This document shows positions 8,100-17,794 of a stretch of 55,384 nt of DNA, in pieces; within the stretch, counting starts at the first letter, position 1, and the number at the start of each line of letters is the position of its first letter. The notes beneath the pieces were generated by a model that saw only the letters and a program-made list of their open reading frames with translations, made no database searches and was not told where the DNA came from. A program made the translations under genes and the position numbers. Source of the stretch: an uncultured Streptococcus sp. (GTDB lineage Bacteria > Bacillota > Bacilli > Lactobacillales > Streptococcaceae); the NCBI RefSeq assembly GCF_938020365.1, contig NZ_CALIIB010000085.1, positions 1-55,384 on the forward strand, read 5' to 3'.

Positions 8100-8908
8100 T
8101 ATAGAATCTCCGCAAATCTCTTAGCATTTTTATTAAAGATATAATATCCAAGCCCAAATATCACTACTGGCAATAGATAAGGAATCAGCGCAATCCAGTA
8201 ATGGTCCATCAAATCCCAGCCCCGAGTACTGCCTGAGAAAACGATAAAATGACGAAGATCTTGAATAATCTGAGCCATTGGATTAAGCATCACCAGCTTA
8301 GCGACCAAAACATGCCCACCCTTCAGAATAAAAGTCAGTGAATAAATGATTGGTGTCGCATACAAGCCTGCCTGTAGCACTACTTCCCAAATGGGCCCAA
8401 TATCACGATATTTGACAAAAAGTGTCGCCAACATAAAGGCAAAACCAGCTGAAATCAAAACTAATTCCAAAAAAAGCGGGATAATAACTAGCCACCCTAG
8501 GGTAATTGATACGCCATTAATCAGAGCAAAAGCAAAAACAACCAACAAATTGATCGCATAGTTAATCGCTGCACCAGTAATAGCCGAAAAAACGATAATT
8601 GATTTAGAAAAATTCAGTTTTCGCAGTAAGTCCCCTCGCGCAACAATGGACATCATGCCCATATTGGTTGCTTCTGAGAAAAAATTCCACGTCACCATCC
8701 CTAAGAGAAGCGATACTGCATAATGAGGCGTTCCATCATCAAAACGCAGGAAACGAACAAAAACAAGATACATAATGGTAAAAAGCATTAAGGGTTTTAA
8801 AATCGACCACAAATGCCCAATGAAACTGCCTTGATAACGCAATTTGAAGTCTGTTTTAACCAATTCTCTCAAGAGAATCCAGTTTTTTTGGCTAAAATAA
8901 TCTAGCAT
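8099..8908 (-). CDS. rgpC: Polysaccharide ABC exporter, permease subunit
   Basis: The 269-residue ABC-2 type integral membrane protein has about six hydrophobic helices. An N-terminal segment LRYQGSFIGHLWSILKPL is typical of RgpC/Wzm/TagG permeases. It forms the channel that moves undecaprenyl-linked rhamnan across the membrane with RgpD. It begins 5 bases after the rgpB stop and ends in a one-base overlap with rgpD, the standard order in streptococcal rgp operons. Confidence 0.94.
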   Translation of the reverse strand: MLDYFSQKNWILLRELVKTDFKLRYQGSFIGHLWSILKPLMLFTIMYLVFVRFLRFDDGTPHYAVSLLLGMVTWNFFSEATNMGMMSIVARGDLLRKLNFSKSIIVFSAITGAAINYAINLLVVFAFALINGVSITLGWLVIIPLFLELVLISAGFAFMLATLFVKYRDIGPIWEVVLQAGLYATPIIYSLTFILKGGHVLVAKLVMLNPMAQIIQDLRHFIVFSGSTRGWDLMDHYWIALIPYLLPVVIFGLGYYIFNKNAKRFAEIL

Positions 8909-8913
8909 GCATA

Positions 8914-9849
8914 TTACTCCTTATAAGCAAATTTTGTGAGAATGAGTGTCGTGAAAACTAAAGTATGAAAGGCACGATTTTTTCTGTAGCCATACTTTCG
9001 AATCCGTCGCAGTCGCTCTGCAAAAGGAGCTTCCATGATTGTCACAAAATTTTCAATAATTTCTCTATTTTCAGTTGTCAGAGGCTGGCTGAGAAGGTTG
9101 CGGGCCTGAGTCTGACTGTCTTTTATTAATTTCCAATATTTAGCAAATAGACGGCTAGGATGAATCCAGTTCCTCATCCGCTTGCGTAAAGTCCGGGCTC
9201 CTAACACATTATTCGAATGCTGGCGGTAGAGTTCACCTGGCTGATCCAGATAAACAAGTTTCCCAAAGGCCGAAGCCAATAAGCCCAGATACCAATCGTG
9301 CATAAGCAGTTCATGCTCCTCCTGCCCTGTCCACAAATCAGCCAGAGCTCGGTTGATCATCGAAACGCCACCTGTCACCGTATTTTCCGTCAGTTCCTGA
9401 ATTAATTTTGTATTAGCATGATCAGACTGCGTTCGAATCATACTTTCGTGAACAACATTTAGCTCCTGATCCACCACTTTTAAATCCATATAAACCAACA
9501 AAGGTACGGAAGCATCATAGTTTTCTGCTGCCGCCAACTGAATCGCCAACTTATCCGGCAACCAGACATCATCCTGATCACTAAAAAAGTAAACATCCGA
9601 ATCCTGATACTTCAGCAAGCTATGAAAACTCTTAATGACACCCAAATTTTGAGTGGCTTCTGGGTTGATAAAGAAGATCCGGTCGTCCTGTTGGCAAAAA
9701 TCCTCAATAATCGCTCGCGTCCCATCACTAGAGCCATCATCTCGAATCAAGAGCTGCCAATCCCTATAAGTTTGGGCTTGAATACTTTCAATCTGCTCTG
9801 CCAAAAACTGCTCACCATTATAGGTAGACAGAAGAATAGTCACTTTCAT
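8914..9849 (-). CDS. rgpB: Rhamnosyltransferase, GT2 family (RgpB type)
   Basis: The 311-residue protein has an N-terminal GT-A domain. Visible are MKVTILLSTYNGEQFL, RDDGSSDGT, the metal-binding FFSDQDDVW (about residue 95) and the HDWYLGLLA acceptor segment. In streptococci RgpB alternates with other rhamnosyltransferases to extend the alpha-1,2/alpha-1,3 rhamnose backbone from dTDP-rhamnose. Its start overlaps the rgpA stop by 4 bases (ATGA). The donor and linkage are family knowledge, not shown by the sequence. Confidence 0.92.
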   Translation of the reverse strand: MKVTILLSTYNGEQFLAEQIESIQAQTYRDWQLLIRDDGSSDGTRAIIEDFCQQDDRIFFINPEATQNLGVIKSFHSLLKYQDSDVYFFSDQDDVWLPDKLAIQLAAAENYDASVPLLVYMDLKVVDQELNVVHESMIRTQSDHANTKLIQELTENTVTGGVSMINRALADLWTGQEEHELLMHDWYLGLLASAFGKLVYLDQPGELYRQHSNNVLGARTLRKRMRNWIHPSRLFAKYWKLIKDSQTQARNLLSQPLTTENREIIENFVTIMEAPFAERLRRIRKYGYRKNRAFHTLVFTTLILTKFAYKE

Positions 9850-10994
9850 GATAAAAATAGCTCCTCGTATTCACCTACAATTTTTTCCCAGGTGTAGTTT
9901 TCTTTCATATTTTCTTTGGCCGCCTGACCTAGCTCAGAAAAGGCTGTTTGAGCATCTACTCGGTCAATCAGCTGGGCCAACTGCCCCTCTTCTTTTTGCC
10001 AATACAAAGCTGTTTCTTGGGCTACTTGATGGTTGAAGTCCACGTCCAAAACCAAATTAGCATCAGTCTGAGCCAGAGCTTCCAGAAGCCCGGGATTAGT
10101 TCCACCGACTTCGTGTCCATGTAAATAGGCAAAGGCTTGATTGCGGATATATTTGAGCAGTTCCTGATCATAAACAGTCCCGACAAACTTAATCCGAGAA
10201 TCCTTATCAAAACCCGTTTTTTGCTTAAGCTCTTCATAATAAGGATTTCCCTCATGATTGCAAATAATCAGCAAGTCACGTTGGGTTTTGGATTTTATAA
10301 ATTCCCGAATGATGGTCTCGTAGTTGTTTTCTGGCACAAAACGTCCAACAATCAGATAATATTCCTTTTCTCTGCTCTGCCATTTCTCAAAAAAATCACG
10401 CACGCGAGCATCCTGAGAGTCAAGAGACGATAGCTGGAGATCTGTCCCATAAGCAATGAAAGCCGTCTTAGACCAAGGATAGGATTGTTTTATATAACTT
10501 TCAATGCCTTGGTTGTCCGCAATGACCAGATCAGCATGCTTGGTCATAACCTTTTCAGAATATTTAAGATAGGCTTGAACCGGCTTAGGCCACTTGGCCC
10601 GCTTCCATTCCAGTCCATCTGGATTGATAAAGAAAGTCCCGCCTGCTTTATGAATTTTATGTGCAAAAGGCGCCACAAAGGCCCCAATCGTATTACCTAA
10701 AATATAAAAAATTGGACGCTCAATCTGCTGCTCTTGCACTAGCTTTAAAGAATAATTGATAGCCATCATATCATAGGCGATCACCCGAGCTGGCCCTAAC
10801 TTAGGAGCCTTAATGGTGAAGCAATCCACTCCCTTGTAATCAAAATGATGAAAAGCTTCATCATCCGACAAACAAGCTACATGATACTGGATTTGGGAAG
10901 AAACCTTATTTTCTACTAATTTTTCAACAAAGGTTTCAAATCCGCCATATTTAGCAGGAAGTCCGCGACTCCCGATGATGAAGACATGTCTCAT
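9846..10994 (-). CDS. rgpA: First rhamnosyltransferase, GT4 family with DUF1972 (RgpA type)
   Basis: RgpA adds the first beta-1,4 rhamnose to the GlcNAc-lipid primer. The protein of about 382 residues has the family N-terminus MRHVFIIGSRGLPAKYGGFETFVEKL, the DUF1972 hallmark, and a GT4 donor domain (LIVGRFVPENN...). I use ATG at 10994 because GAGG lies 6 bases upstream. An in-frame TTG at 11006 lacks a ribosome binding site and overlaps that GAGG. It is the first gene of the rgpABCDF-gacH operon and has its own promoter. Confidence 0.92.
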   Translation of the reverse strand: MRHVFIIGSRGLPAKYGGFETFVEKLVENKVSSQIQYHVACLSDDEAFHHFDYKGVDCFTIKAPKLGPARVIAYDMMAINYSLKLVQEQQIERPIFYILGNTIGAFVAPFAHKIHKAGGTFFINPDGLEWKRAKWPKPVQAYLKYSEKVMTKHADLVIADNQGIESYIKQSYPWSKTAFIAYGTDLQLSSLDSQDARVRDFFEKWQSREKEYYLIVGRFVPENNYETIIREFIKSKTQRDLLIICNHEGNPYYEELKQKTGFDKDSRIKFVGTVYDQELLKYIRNQAFAYLHGHEVGGTNPGLLEALAQTDANLVLDVDFNHQVAQETALYWQKEEGQLAQLIDRVDAQTAFSELGQAAKENMKENYTWEKIVGEYEELFLS

Positions 10995-11029
10995 GCTTTT
11001 CCTCAATTCAAAGATTTACAATCTAGTCT

Positions 11030-11038
11030 ATTATATCA
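11030..11038 (-). promoter_or_regulatory. Extended -10 promoter of the rgpA operon
   Basis: The minus strand reads TGATATAAT, a consensus extended -10, with no clear -35. It lies about 40 bases before the rgpA start and just downstream of the terminator of the preceding unit. The conserved rgp operon can therefore be transcribed independently of the variable block. Confidence 0.7.
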
Positions 11039-11069
11039 TTTTCTTGGTGATTTGTGGGATACAGAGAAA

Positions 11070-11125
11070 AAAGTCGAACAAATCATAATATTGCCTAAGC
11101 AAAATTATCGTTTGATTCGACTTTT
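11070..11125 (-). terminator. Terminator closing the variable glycosyltransferase block
   Basis: A long, interrupted hairpin has outer arms AAGTCGAA and TTCGACTT and inner paired blocks AAA/TTT and ATAAT/ATTAT. A T-run follows on the minus strand. It separates the GT4 gene from rgpA and is nearly symmetrical, so it may also act on the plus strand. Confidence 0.75.
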
Positions 11126-11165
11126 ATAGCATCTGTAGTAGACTACTATCACTTAAAAGTATTCT

Positions 11166-12410
11166 TTAATTTTTTAAAAAACTTATTTTTCTCTTTACTT
11201 TGTTCAAGAGAGTACTTATTGGTGAAGCGGAAGGACGCGGTTCAAATAAAAATTTTATATGTCGCAAAGAATGTCCACTATTTATATCCGAATGAGCGAT
11301 TGCCTCTAATATGTCACGATAAACACTGGAAACCTTGTAAAGATTCTTTACTCTTTCTATGCTATCTAAAGAGCGTTGCTTCAAGTATTCGAAATTCTCC
11401 AAACATTGCTGGATTTGATTTGTTAATTCATCTACATTTCCCGTAGGATAGAGTTGACCCTCCTCGAACATTTCATAAGCTGATAGATGGCCAGGATTAT
11501 CTGATAGGATAGTTGGCAGGCCATTCATAATGGATTCTATATAGACTAGGCCAAAGGTCTCCATAGCGGATGGAAAAACTGCCACATCGGCCATTGTTGC
11601 CTCAGCCCAAGGATTATCACGATATCCTAAAAACTGGACACCTTCTAACTGATGTTCAGCTATATAGGAGTCACACTTATTCTTATATTCATTGTCCCAA
11701 GCCCCAATAAAGACTAGTTCTGGTCTTGGCTGAGGGAGTTGTGCATAAGCTTGAAGGAGTTCTAGTTGATTTTTTCTCTCTGTCAGACGACCAACCGACA
11801 GAATACGACACTCAGTTCCAGTAAGTTTGTGCTCCTTTTCCACTTTAATCTCAGTAAAAGGGGCAAAGGAACGAATTTTTCTATGAGGGAGAAGCTGGGC
11901 TAGTCTTTTTTGCAGAGAACCTGTCACCGCAAAAATCTCCTGAGAATATTCATCTACAAAATCAATTTTCTCTTTATAATAACCAAATTCTCCCTCAGGA
12001 AATTCATGAATCAGCCAGAAATGCGGAATATCCTCACAAGCTGCTGCTACTGCTCCTTGAAACATATTAACTGTATTTGTAATGACCAAGTCAATATGGC
12101 TATCTGCCATTAACTTTCTCAGCGCAGCAATATTTTCTTGGTAAGAATTTACCCTCTCTTCATGAGTTCCAGGAAGACCACCTGGTGCATCCTCCCACCA
12201 CCATTTGACCGATGGCAGAGCAATGGTTCTAATTCCTTCTTTTGCAAGAGTAGAAATATAGTCTTGCTGGACTTGGACATGATAATCTGGTATCGCATTG
12301 ATAACGTGATAGCCATCTTGAACCAAATACTTCATCAGATGGAAAATAGAAATCTCTGCCCCATTATCCAAGGTTCCAGTCGGCGAAACGAATAAAATAT
12401 TTTTCTTCAT
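11166..12410 (-). CDS. Glycosyltransferase, GT4 family
   Basis: The 414-residue GT-B enzyme has an N-terminal acceptor half starting FVSPTGTLDNGAEISIFHL. The nucleotide-sugar half contains ILSVGRLTERKNQLELL and the E-x7-E motif in PSAMETFGLVYIESIMNG. No membrane segment is seen, so it should act at the cytoplasmic face. It is the last gene of the variable block, 9 bases after the DUF2142 gene. The likely role is adding one sugar of the wall-polysaccharide side unit; donor and linkage cannot be told. Confidence 0.85.
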   Translation of the reverse strand: MKKNILFVSPTGTLDNGAEISIFHLMKYLVQDGYHVINAIPDYHVQVQQDYISTLAKEGIRTIALPSVKWWWEDAPGGLPGTHEERVNSYQENIAALRKLMADSHIDLVITNTVNMFQGAVAAACEDIPHFWLIHEFPEGEFGYYKEKIDFVDEYSQEIFAVTGSLQKRLAQLLPHRKIRSFAPFTEIKVEKEHKLTGTECRILSVGRLTERKNQLELLQAYAQLPQPRPELVFIGAWDNEYKNKCDSYIAEHQLEGVQFLGYRDNPWAEATMADVAVFPSAMETFGLVYIESIMNGLPTILSDNPGHLSAYEMFEEGQLYPTGNVDELTNQIQQCLENFEYLKQRSLDSIERVKNLYKVSSVYRDILEAIAHSDINSGHSLRHIKFLFEPRPSASPISTLLNKVKRKISFLKN

Positions 12411-12419
12411 AGCTTATCC

Positions 12420-13703
12420 TTACCAATTCCAATAGAATGGAATCATTAAATAGATTGAAATTAAAAAGTTAGCTGACAAAGTGCCTATAAGCAAGGTTTT
12501 AACTGTCCGCTCCTGAATCTCCAGCTTGCCTATATTTGCAAGAAGGGGTAAGAAGAGAATTAGGAAAGGCGTGAAATAGCGGCCCTGAGTTCCAACGGAT
12601 ATCTGAGCACCTTTTCCTAAAACAATCGGAGTCCACTCTAGATACATGATGGTTACAACGGCAATGACCTGCAAAAGGAAAAGATAAGCAGAAACAGTTG
12701 CATAGGACTTTGTCATAAAATCCTTCTTAGACTGCAAGAAAATGATAGTCAATACCGCTACATCAAGAAATATTAGCCACAGGGGCAACTGAATGGTGAA
12801 ATTACCCAAAAATCCAAAGAGACCGATAGTCAATATGGTATTGAGGTCACCGTTCATGCGCTGTTTAAACAAGGTGTTAAGTAGAACCCTACTGTAGTGG
12901 AAGATCCCTCCTTGATGACGAAAAAGCAAATGCAAGGCTAAGAAAACAGCAACAAAAGCCAAACTGTAAAAAACATAGCGATGACGACCGATAAATGCCT
13001 TGGTCGCAAGAAAAGGCTTGTTCAAAACAGCTAAGAATCCTTCCATTTCAAAATCAATAAATGGAAGTAAGCCTAGCAATAAGACATTGTTCAGTTTGGT
13101 TGCAAAAAGTCCAACGGATATGGCCAAAAGCTGGATGACATTTTTATTGGTAAATTTCTTGCTGGAAGCAATATTAGTGAAAAAACCAATAACTAGCATA
13201 AGCTCCAAGTAGTTCATTACATCGTAGGAGAGAGAAGCTGCCTGTTGAACCATAATTGGCAGAAGTGAAATGAAAAAGAGAGCTTTCTTGCCGTACTTAA
13301 AATACTTAATCAGGAAGTAAACACCCAAAATATAGGCTAGGCCGTTAAAAAATCGCCCCATCATGAGAATAACTCCCACGGATGGATAGATAAACGATCC
13401 CAAGGTCATGCCAATGAGCTGCGGTAAAAAGGAAAGAGTTTTGAGATTAATACCCAGAGTAAATTCTTCCTGAGATAAATCCAATTTTTCCGTAAAAAGC
13501 TTCTTATACTCTGCTGGAGAAACATGCGGTTCCGAAGAGATATTTTCCATCCACTTGTAGGTTTTCTCTGTCGGTTTATGGAAAATCTCCCAAGTCATGC
13601 GGGCGTGATTCGTTTCATCCGGAACACGGTTGATCGGTTGAACTACCATAAATGTCATGACAAAGACCGTCGCCAAGACCAAAAAGATATTTTCTATTTT
13701 CAT
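12420..13703 (-). CDS. Multi-pass membrane protein, DUF2142 family (GT-C type transferase candidate)
   Basis: The protein has about 427 residues and ten or so transmembrane helices. A first extracellular loop contains QPINRVPDETNHARM, the acidic motif region typical of DUF2142. GT-C enzymes use polyprenyl-phosphate sugars or lipid-linked oligosaccharides on the outer face, and DUF2142 proteins occur in lactococcal wall-polysaccharide clusters. I chose ATG at 13703 because it follows the upstream stop by a few bases. An in-frame ATG at 13727 would overlap the preceding gene by 20 bases. It is a candidate for transfer of the side unit onto rhamnan. Confidence 0.75.
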   Translation of the reverse strand: MKIENIFLVLATVFVMTFMVVQPINRVPDETNHARMTWEIFHKPTEKTYKWMENISSEPHVSPAEYKKLFTEKLDLSQEEFTLGINLKTLSFLPQLIGMTLGSFIYPSVGVILMMGRFFNGLAYILGVYFLIKYFKYGKKALFFISLLPIMVQQAASLSYDVMNYLELMLVIGFFTNIASSKKFTNKNVIQLLAISVGLFATKLNNVLLLGLLPFIDFEMEGFLAVLNKPFLATKAFIGRHRYVFYSLAFVAVFLALHLLFRHQGGIFHYSRVLLNTLFKQRMNGDLNTILTIGLFGFLGNFTIQLPLWLIFLDVAVLTIIFLQSKKDFMTKSYATVSAYLFLLQVIAVVTIMYLEWTPIVLGKGAQISVGTQGRYFTPFLILFLPLLANIGKLEIQERTVKTLLIGTLSANFLISIYLMIPFYWNW

Positions 13704-13707
13704 CGTC

Positions 13708-16641
13708 TTACTTCTTTTCAAAATCATTCACCATTTCATCTTTACTATCTAAACTGCAGTTTTCAAGAACAAAATCATAGGCATTTTCTGCTAATTCCTG
13801 ACGTAGGTCAGACGAAAGAATCAAACGCTCTAACTTTTCTTTCCACTCCCCGTCTTTAGCTAAAAGTCCAGTCTCCCAATCTTTAACCATATCAGAGAAG
13901 GCTCCAATATGACTAGCAACTGTAGGAACTTTTACTAAGGCAGCCTCCATCCATTTGATTTCAGACTTAGCCCGATTAAAGACCGAGTCAACTAGCGGTG
14001 CTAGATTGATATCCACCTGACTGATCAGCTGAGGTAAATCCTTCCAGTCAACATAGTCATGTACAACGATCTGCTGTTGATACGGCTTCATATCCTCTGG
14101 AATATCCAAATGTCCGACGATATGAAGCTCCACATTATTGTAGACTTCAAGCAAGGATTGGATGGCTGGTTCTATCAATTCAAAATTTTCATTGTGGCTT
14201 ATTGAACCTGAAAAATAGCCAATCTTGACTTTTGAATCCTGCTGACTATAATCTTTGATAAAGTGAGAACTGATTTCAATCAAGTCACTGGAAGCTCGAT
14301 TTCTGTTTAGCAACACCTTATCTTTATATTTGAGCAGCTCTTCCTTTAGTTGGAAAGTCGAAGTAATCGCTCCATCACAGGCAGCTAACATCTTGCCATA
14401 ATTTTTGACACCAGCATCATAGTTGCCCTTGTCCTTCTCTGATAAGCCTTGAGTATAGCTCAGCTGATCTGTATAAACTGTATCAAAAACCAAATCATCA
14501 ATGTCAAAATAAACTGGTTTTTTATCTCTTTTAGCTGTATCGCACAAGAATTGAAGTTGATAAGACCATGGAGCCCGATAGATGATAATATGACTTGCAT
14601 ATCGAGCCTGAGAAATATCAAATTCTGATACATTTACTACTTTGATCATGAAGCCGTTTTTTCGCAACTGTTCTGCTTTGTTCAGCACTCGGTAACGTGT
14701 ACATTGCGGAATGATGTTTTCAACCCCATCTATAATCAAGATATACTGTTCTCTGGAGACTGATTTGAATTTTTGTACAATGTTTTCCAATATTTCAACT
14801 GGATAATCTGTTTCCATTTGTACATAATTGAGCAAATCAGGTATTTCTGTTCGTCTTTCCAGTCCCTGCCAACGAAATTGTTGCGCATTATAATTTTGTA
14901 ATGAGGTGTACTTAACCAAAGGACTACCAGCCCTAAGCATTCTCAAAGGATGAATATACATAGCACTGTCTTTGTTTTCAGACACCAAAGCATCATATCG
15001 ATAACCTAAATCTGCAAAATACTTAGTAAAAGTTGTTTCGTGTTTCCCAATAGCCTTATCGCGTGAATCCGTATCGGTTAGGTTATTCCAATAGTCGAAA
15101 AATTCCTCTGACCGAAGTAATAAAGGCTCAATGACAAGAAAATAGGATTGCAGATGTTCTGGAATATAGCCATATTGATTGAAATTCGTGGCATCTTCTT
15201 GTACTTCACCAAAGGAAATTCCCCAGAAATCAAGGTTTCTCTCCGCCATTGTTTGGAAGACCTCATTCAAATCTCGCATTGGACCAATATTTGTATCATT
15301 GACTAGCAAGAGTTGAGAAGAAGTTTGCAGCTTTTCCTTACCAATGGTTAAAATACCTTCCCTAAATGCCGCAGCATCATAACCTGTATTATCTCTTACC
15401 AGAACTTGGCCATACTGTTCCAAAGTAGATAAATCCTCTGATTTCAATCCTCCATTTACTACAATCAATGTTTCATCTACTAAAGCTGCTAATTTCTCTA
15501 AAAATAGAACCTTGTAGCGCTGAAGATTCTCTTCTGCCTCAAAAATGACGTAGATCAGGCACTTCTTGCCAGTCACTTGTTGAAATTGCTTTCGCTGAGA
15601 ATTCCGTAAAACTCGATAATAATAGGTTTTTGGCGATTTGATATTTCTTTTTATGGTAATGCACTGACGCTTCATTTGAGATAGGACAGTTCGGATATTC
15701 CGTGGATTTTTGACAATCTGCCCTACCTGCTTAATTGGAGTGACGATAGCATTCCCAACGCGATATGAGAGTGAGTTACGTAATTCATCAATGTCATCCT
15801 GATATTGATAAATCAATTCACTATCACGTTCCCAGTTTTCCTTTAGCTCATGAATATAATCGGATACCTGATTCATATGCTGAATCAAATCATCCAGTCT
15901 ACCATCTAAAGTATAAATATTTGCTGACAAAGCTTGATAAATCTCATCAGGCAACTGTTTTACATACTTATGCAGGATTTTCAGATAGATTTCGTAATGG
16001 TATCGAGTAGAATCTCGTTTAGAGATAGACTCCTTGTCAAAGACCCGATAATTCAGCTTCGTTTTTGTATCATAAACAGGTTTCGCACCTTGATTTATAA
16101 TTAAGTTTAAAAGAAAATCATAGTCTTCCAATTTTTCACGATTCAGCGCTTCATCATAATAAATACCATCAGCAACCGAACGACGAATGAGGGAACAGTT
16201 GGAAATAAAATTCTCCGTTAAGAAAGCTACCTTGTCATAGGGCCGTGATTTAAGGTAAAACTCCTTTTTATCGGGGTCGTACAAATCACCATAGACAATA
16301 TCTGCCTCCTCTTGCAGCATGGTTGTATAGAAGCTCTCAATGAAGTCTGAATCCAGAAAATCGTCACTATCCACAAAAATAAAATAAGTGCCTTGAATTT
16401 GCTGCAAAGCCTTGTTTCTTGTCTTAACAACCCCCATATTTTCATGGCTTTCAAACCGCGTCGGGAAAGGGGAATCTACCAAAGTTTCTTGGATAATCTG
16501 GGCGGACTTGTCTATGGAGCCATCATCCAATACCAGTAACTCAATATTTCGATAGGTCTGAGCAAAAATACTGCGCAAACACTGTTCAATATAATCTTCA
16601 TGGTTGTAACAAGTTACAACAACAGATATTAAATCTTTCAT
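13708..16641 (-). CDS. Three-domain fusion: GT2 - RgpF-like - GT4 glycosyltransferase
   Basis: The 977-residue cytoplasmic protein joins three parts. Residues 1 to about 230 are a GT2 domain (SVVVTCYNHEDYIEQCL, LDDGSIDKS, metal motif VDSDDFLD). After a linker with coiled-coil character, about 355-610 is an RgpF-like domain (DNTGYDAAAFREG, LLVNDTNIGPMRDL, FWGISFG, EHLQSYFLV) that aligns with the separate RgpF at 5227-6873. About 630-977 is a GT4-like domain (YFDIDDLVFD, IGYFSGSISHNENF, EIKWMEAALVKVPTVAS). A good AAGGAAGG precedes the ATG. It probably makes two or more successive transfers in side-unit assembly. It is intact, with no frameshift. Confidence 0.85.
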   Translation of the reverse strand: MKDLISVVVTCYNHEDYIEQCLRSIFAQTYRNIELLVLDDGSIDKSAQIIQETLVDSPFPTRFESHENMGVVKTRNKALQQIQGTYFIFVDSDDFLDSDFIESFYTTMLQEEADIVYGDLYDPDKKEFYLKSRPYDKVAFLTENFISNCSLIRRSVADGIYYDEALNREKLEDYDFLLNLIINQGAKPVYDTKTKLNYRVFDKESISKRDSTRYHYEIYLKILHKYVKQLPDEIYQALSANIYTLDGRLDDLIQHMNQVSDYIHELKENWERDSELIYQYQDDIDELRNSLSYRVGNAIVTPIKQVGQIVKNPRNIRTVLSQMKRQCITIKRNIKSPKTYYYRVLRNSQRKQFQQVTGKKCLIYVIFEAEENLQRYKVLFLEKLAALVDETLIVVNGGLKSEDLSTLEQYGQVLVRDNTGYDAAAFREGILTIGKEKLQTSSQLLLVNDTNIGPMRDLNEVFQTMAERNLDFWGISFGEVQEDATNFNQYGYIPEHLQSYFLVIEPLLLRSEEFFDYWNNLTDTDSRDKAIGKHETTFTKYFADLGYRYDALVSENKDSAMYIHPLRMLRAGSPLVKYTSLQNYNAQQFRWQGLERRTEIPDLLNYVQMETDYPVEILENIVQKFKSVSREQYILIIDGVENIIPQCTRYRVLNKAEQLRKNGFMIKVVNVSEFDISQARYASHIIIYRAPWSYQLQFLCDTAKRDKKPVYFDIDDLVFDTVYTDQLSYTQGLSEKDKGNYDAGVKNYGKMLAACDGAITSTFQLKEELLKYKDKVLLNRNRASSDLIEISSHFIKDYSQQDSKVKIGYFSGSISHNENFELIEPAIQSLLEVYNNVELHIVGHLDIPEDMKPYQQQIVVHDYVDWKDLPQLISQVDINLAPLVDSVFNRAKSEIKWMEAALVKVPTVASHIGAFSDMVKDWETGLLAKDGEWKEKLERLILSSDLRQELAENAYDFVLENCSLDSKDEMVNDFEKK

Positions 16642-16665
16642 ATACCTTCCTTGTAAATAACTCTA

Positions 16666-17445
16666 TTAGTTTGAGTTGGCATCTTGACTCTTCTTATAAG
16701 CTTTGTTTATCAGATTAGCCACCCACTTAGGCCAGAAAAGCTGATACATGAACAAGTCTTCTTTGGTCCGCGTATTATCTGAAATAGTCTTGGTTGTTTC
16801 AGACTCTCCATGAATCCGGTGGCACATAAGCTTCTCAGAAATATAAGCAAAACGCCCCTTATAAGCACTAATCTTGTACCAAGCATACCAATCCAGACTC
16901 ACGCGCATTTCCTCATCAAATCGAAAATCCCTTAATGCTTCTAAGTTATAAGTCACCGCCGGACAGGAAATGGGATTCCCAAAAGCCAGCACCCGATTTC
17001 TCCAAAAACGGCTGGCCGGCATCAGATTCAGTGTTTTGAGCATGAGGGTCTTAATTTTTAGATTGGTATTGGCCGGAATTTTGACTCCATTTTTTTCTTC
17101 AAAATAGTCTGTATAAGCAATTAAAATGTCTTTAGACTGCTCTAGTTTCTGCATCACAGCCTCTAGATAAGCAGGCTCATAATAGTCGTCCTGATGGGCA
17201 ATGGTAGCATAGGGAGTATCAACAAAAGAGAGTGCATTATTCCAGTCTTTCCCGATACCGCCGCCTTCTTTCGTGTAAAAAGGAATACCGTACTTCTGGC
17301 ACAGTTGCTTGATTGAATCCAGCGGTGTTGAGCTATAGCAGATAATTTTTGAAGTCAAGGTTTGAGCTTGCAAAGAAAGGATACAATCTTCTAAAAACTC
17401 ACTTTCGCCATAGGCACAAATCACCCAGGTATGGTTATTTTTCAT
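16666..17445 (-). CDS. Glycosyltransferase, GT2 family
   Basis: The protein of about 259 residues has the GT-A fold: WVICAYGESEFLEDCILSLQAQTL at the N-terminus and the metal motif region AHQDDYYEP near residue 90. A SLDWYAWYKIS acceptor segment lies near 195. It has no membrane helix. ATG at 17445 is preferred; the in-frame GTG at 17454 has no spaced ribosome binding site. The gene overlaps the 3' end of the DUF2304 gene. It probably adds a sugar to the lipid-linked side unit; the specificity is unknown. Confidence 0.83.
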   Translation of the reverse strand: MKNNHTWVICAYGESEFLEDCILSLQAQTLTSKIICYSSTPLDSIKQLCQKYGIPFYTKEGGGIGKDWNNALSFVDTPYATIAHQDDYYEPAYLEAVMQKLEQSKDILIAYTDYFEEKNGVKIPANTNLKIKTLMLKTLNLMPASRFWRNRVLAFGNPISCPAVTYNLEALRDFRFDEEMRVSLDWYAWYKISAYKGRFAYISEKLMCHRIHGESETTKTISDNTRTKEDLFMYQLFWPKWVANLINKAYKKSQDANSN

Positions 17446-17794
17446 CTTTTTCACTCTCTAACTTGGACATTCTTTGCTTCATGATGGACAGTTCTTGCAC
17501 CAACTGCTTGATTTGCTCCTTTTGCTTGGAAATGGAAATAGTATGTAAAAAAACAATAATCAATAGGAAAAAGATAGCCAAAGACATCACAAAGTTTGAT
17601 GTCAGCTCAAAGCCCAACAATTTGGCAATAGAAACTGGAATCCGATCAAAAACAGAGATAATAATCAGCACGAAGCCAATAACAATCCACATAAAGGCTT
17701 GCTCAAATAAAATATTGTTTTGATTGATATTCCGAAAGACGAAATACAGGAATAAAATTGAAGCCACTAGCATAACAATAGACAAAATGGACAT
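17435..17794 (-). CDS. Small membrane protein, DUF2304 family (GacJ/WpsB-like partner)
   Basis: The 119-residue protein has three hydrophobic helices (about 3-18, 28-47 and 63-87) and a C-terminal coiled coil (KQKEQIKQLVQELSIMKQRM). It follows the GT2 gene with a one-base TAATG overlap, implying fixed stoichiometry. In group A Streptococcus the DUF2304 protein GacJ binds the GT2 enzyme GacI and stimulates synthesis of undecaprenyl-phosphate-GlcNAc. The lactococcal pellicle locus has an equivalent pair. The pairing here is by position and fold, not by an experiment. Confidence 0.8.
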   Translation of the reverse strand: MSILSIVMLVASILFLYFVFRNINQNNILFEQAFMWIVIGFVLIIISVFDRIPVSIAKLLGFELTSNFVMSLAIFFLLIIVFLHTISISKQKEQIKQLVQELSIMKQRMSKLESEKDEK

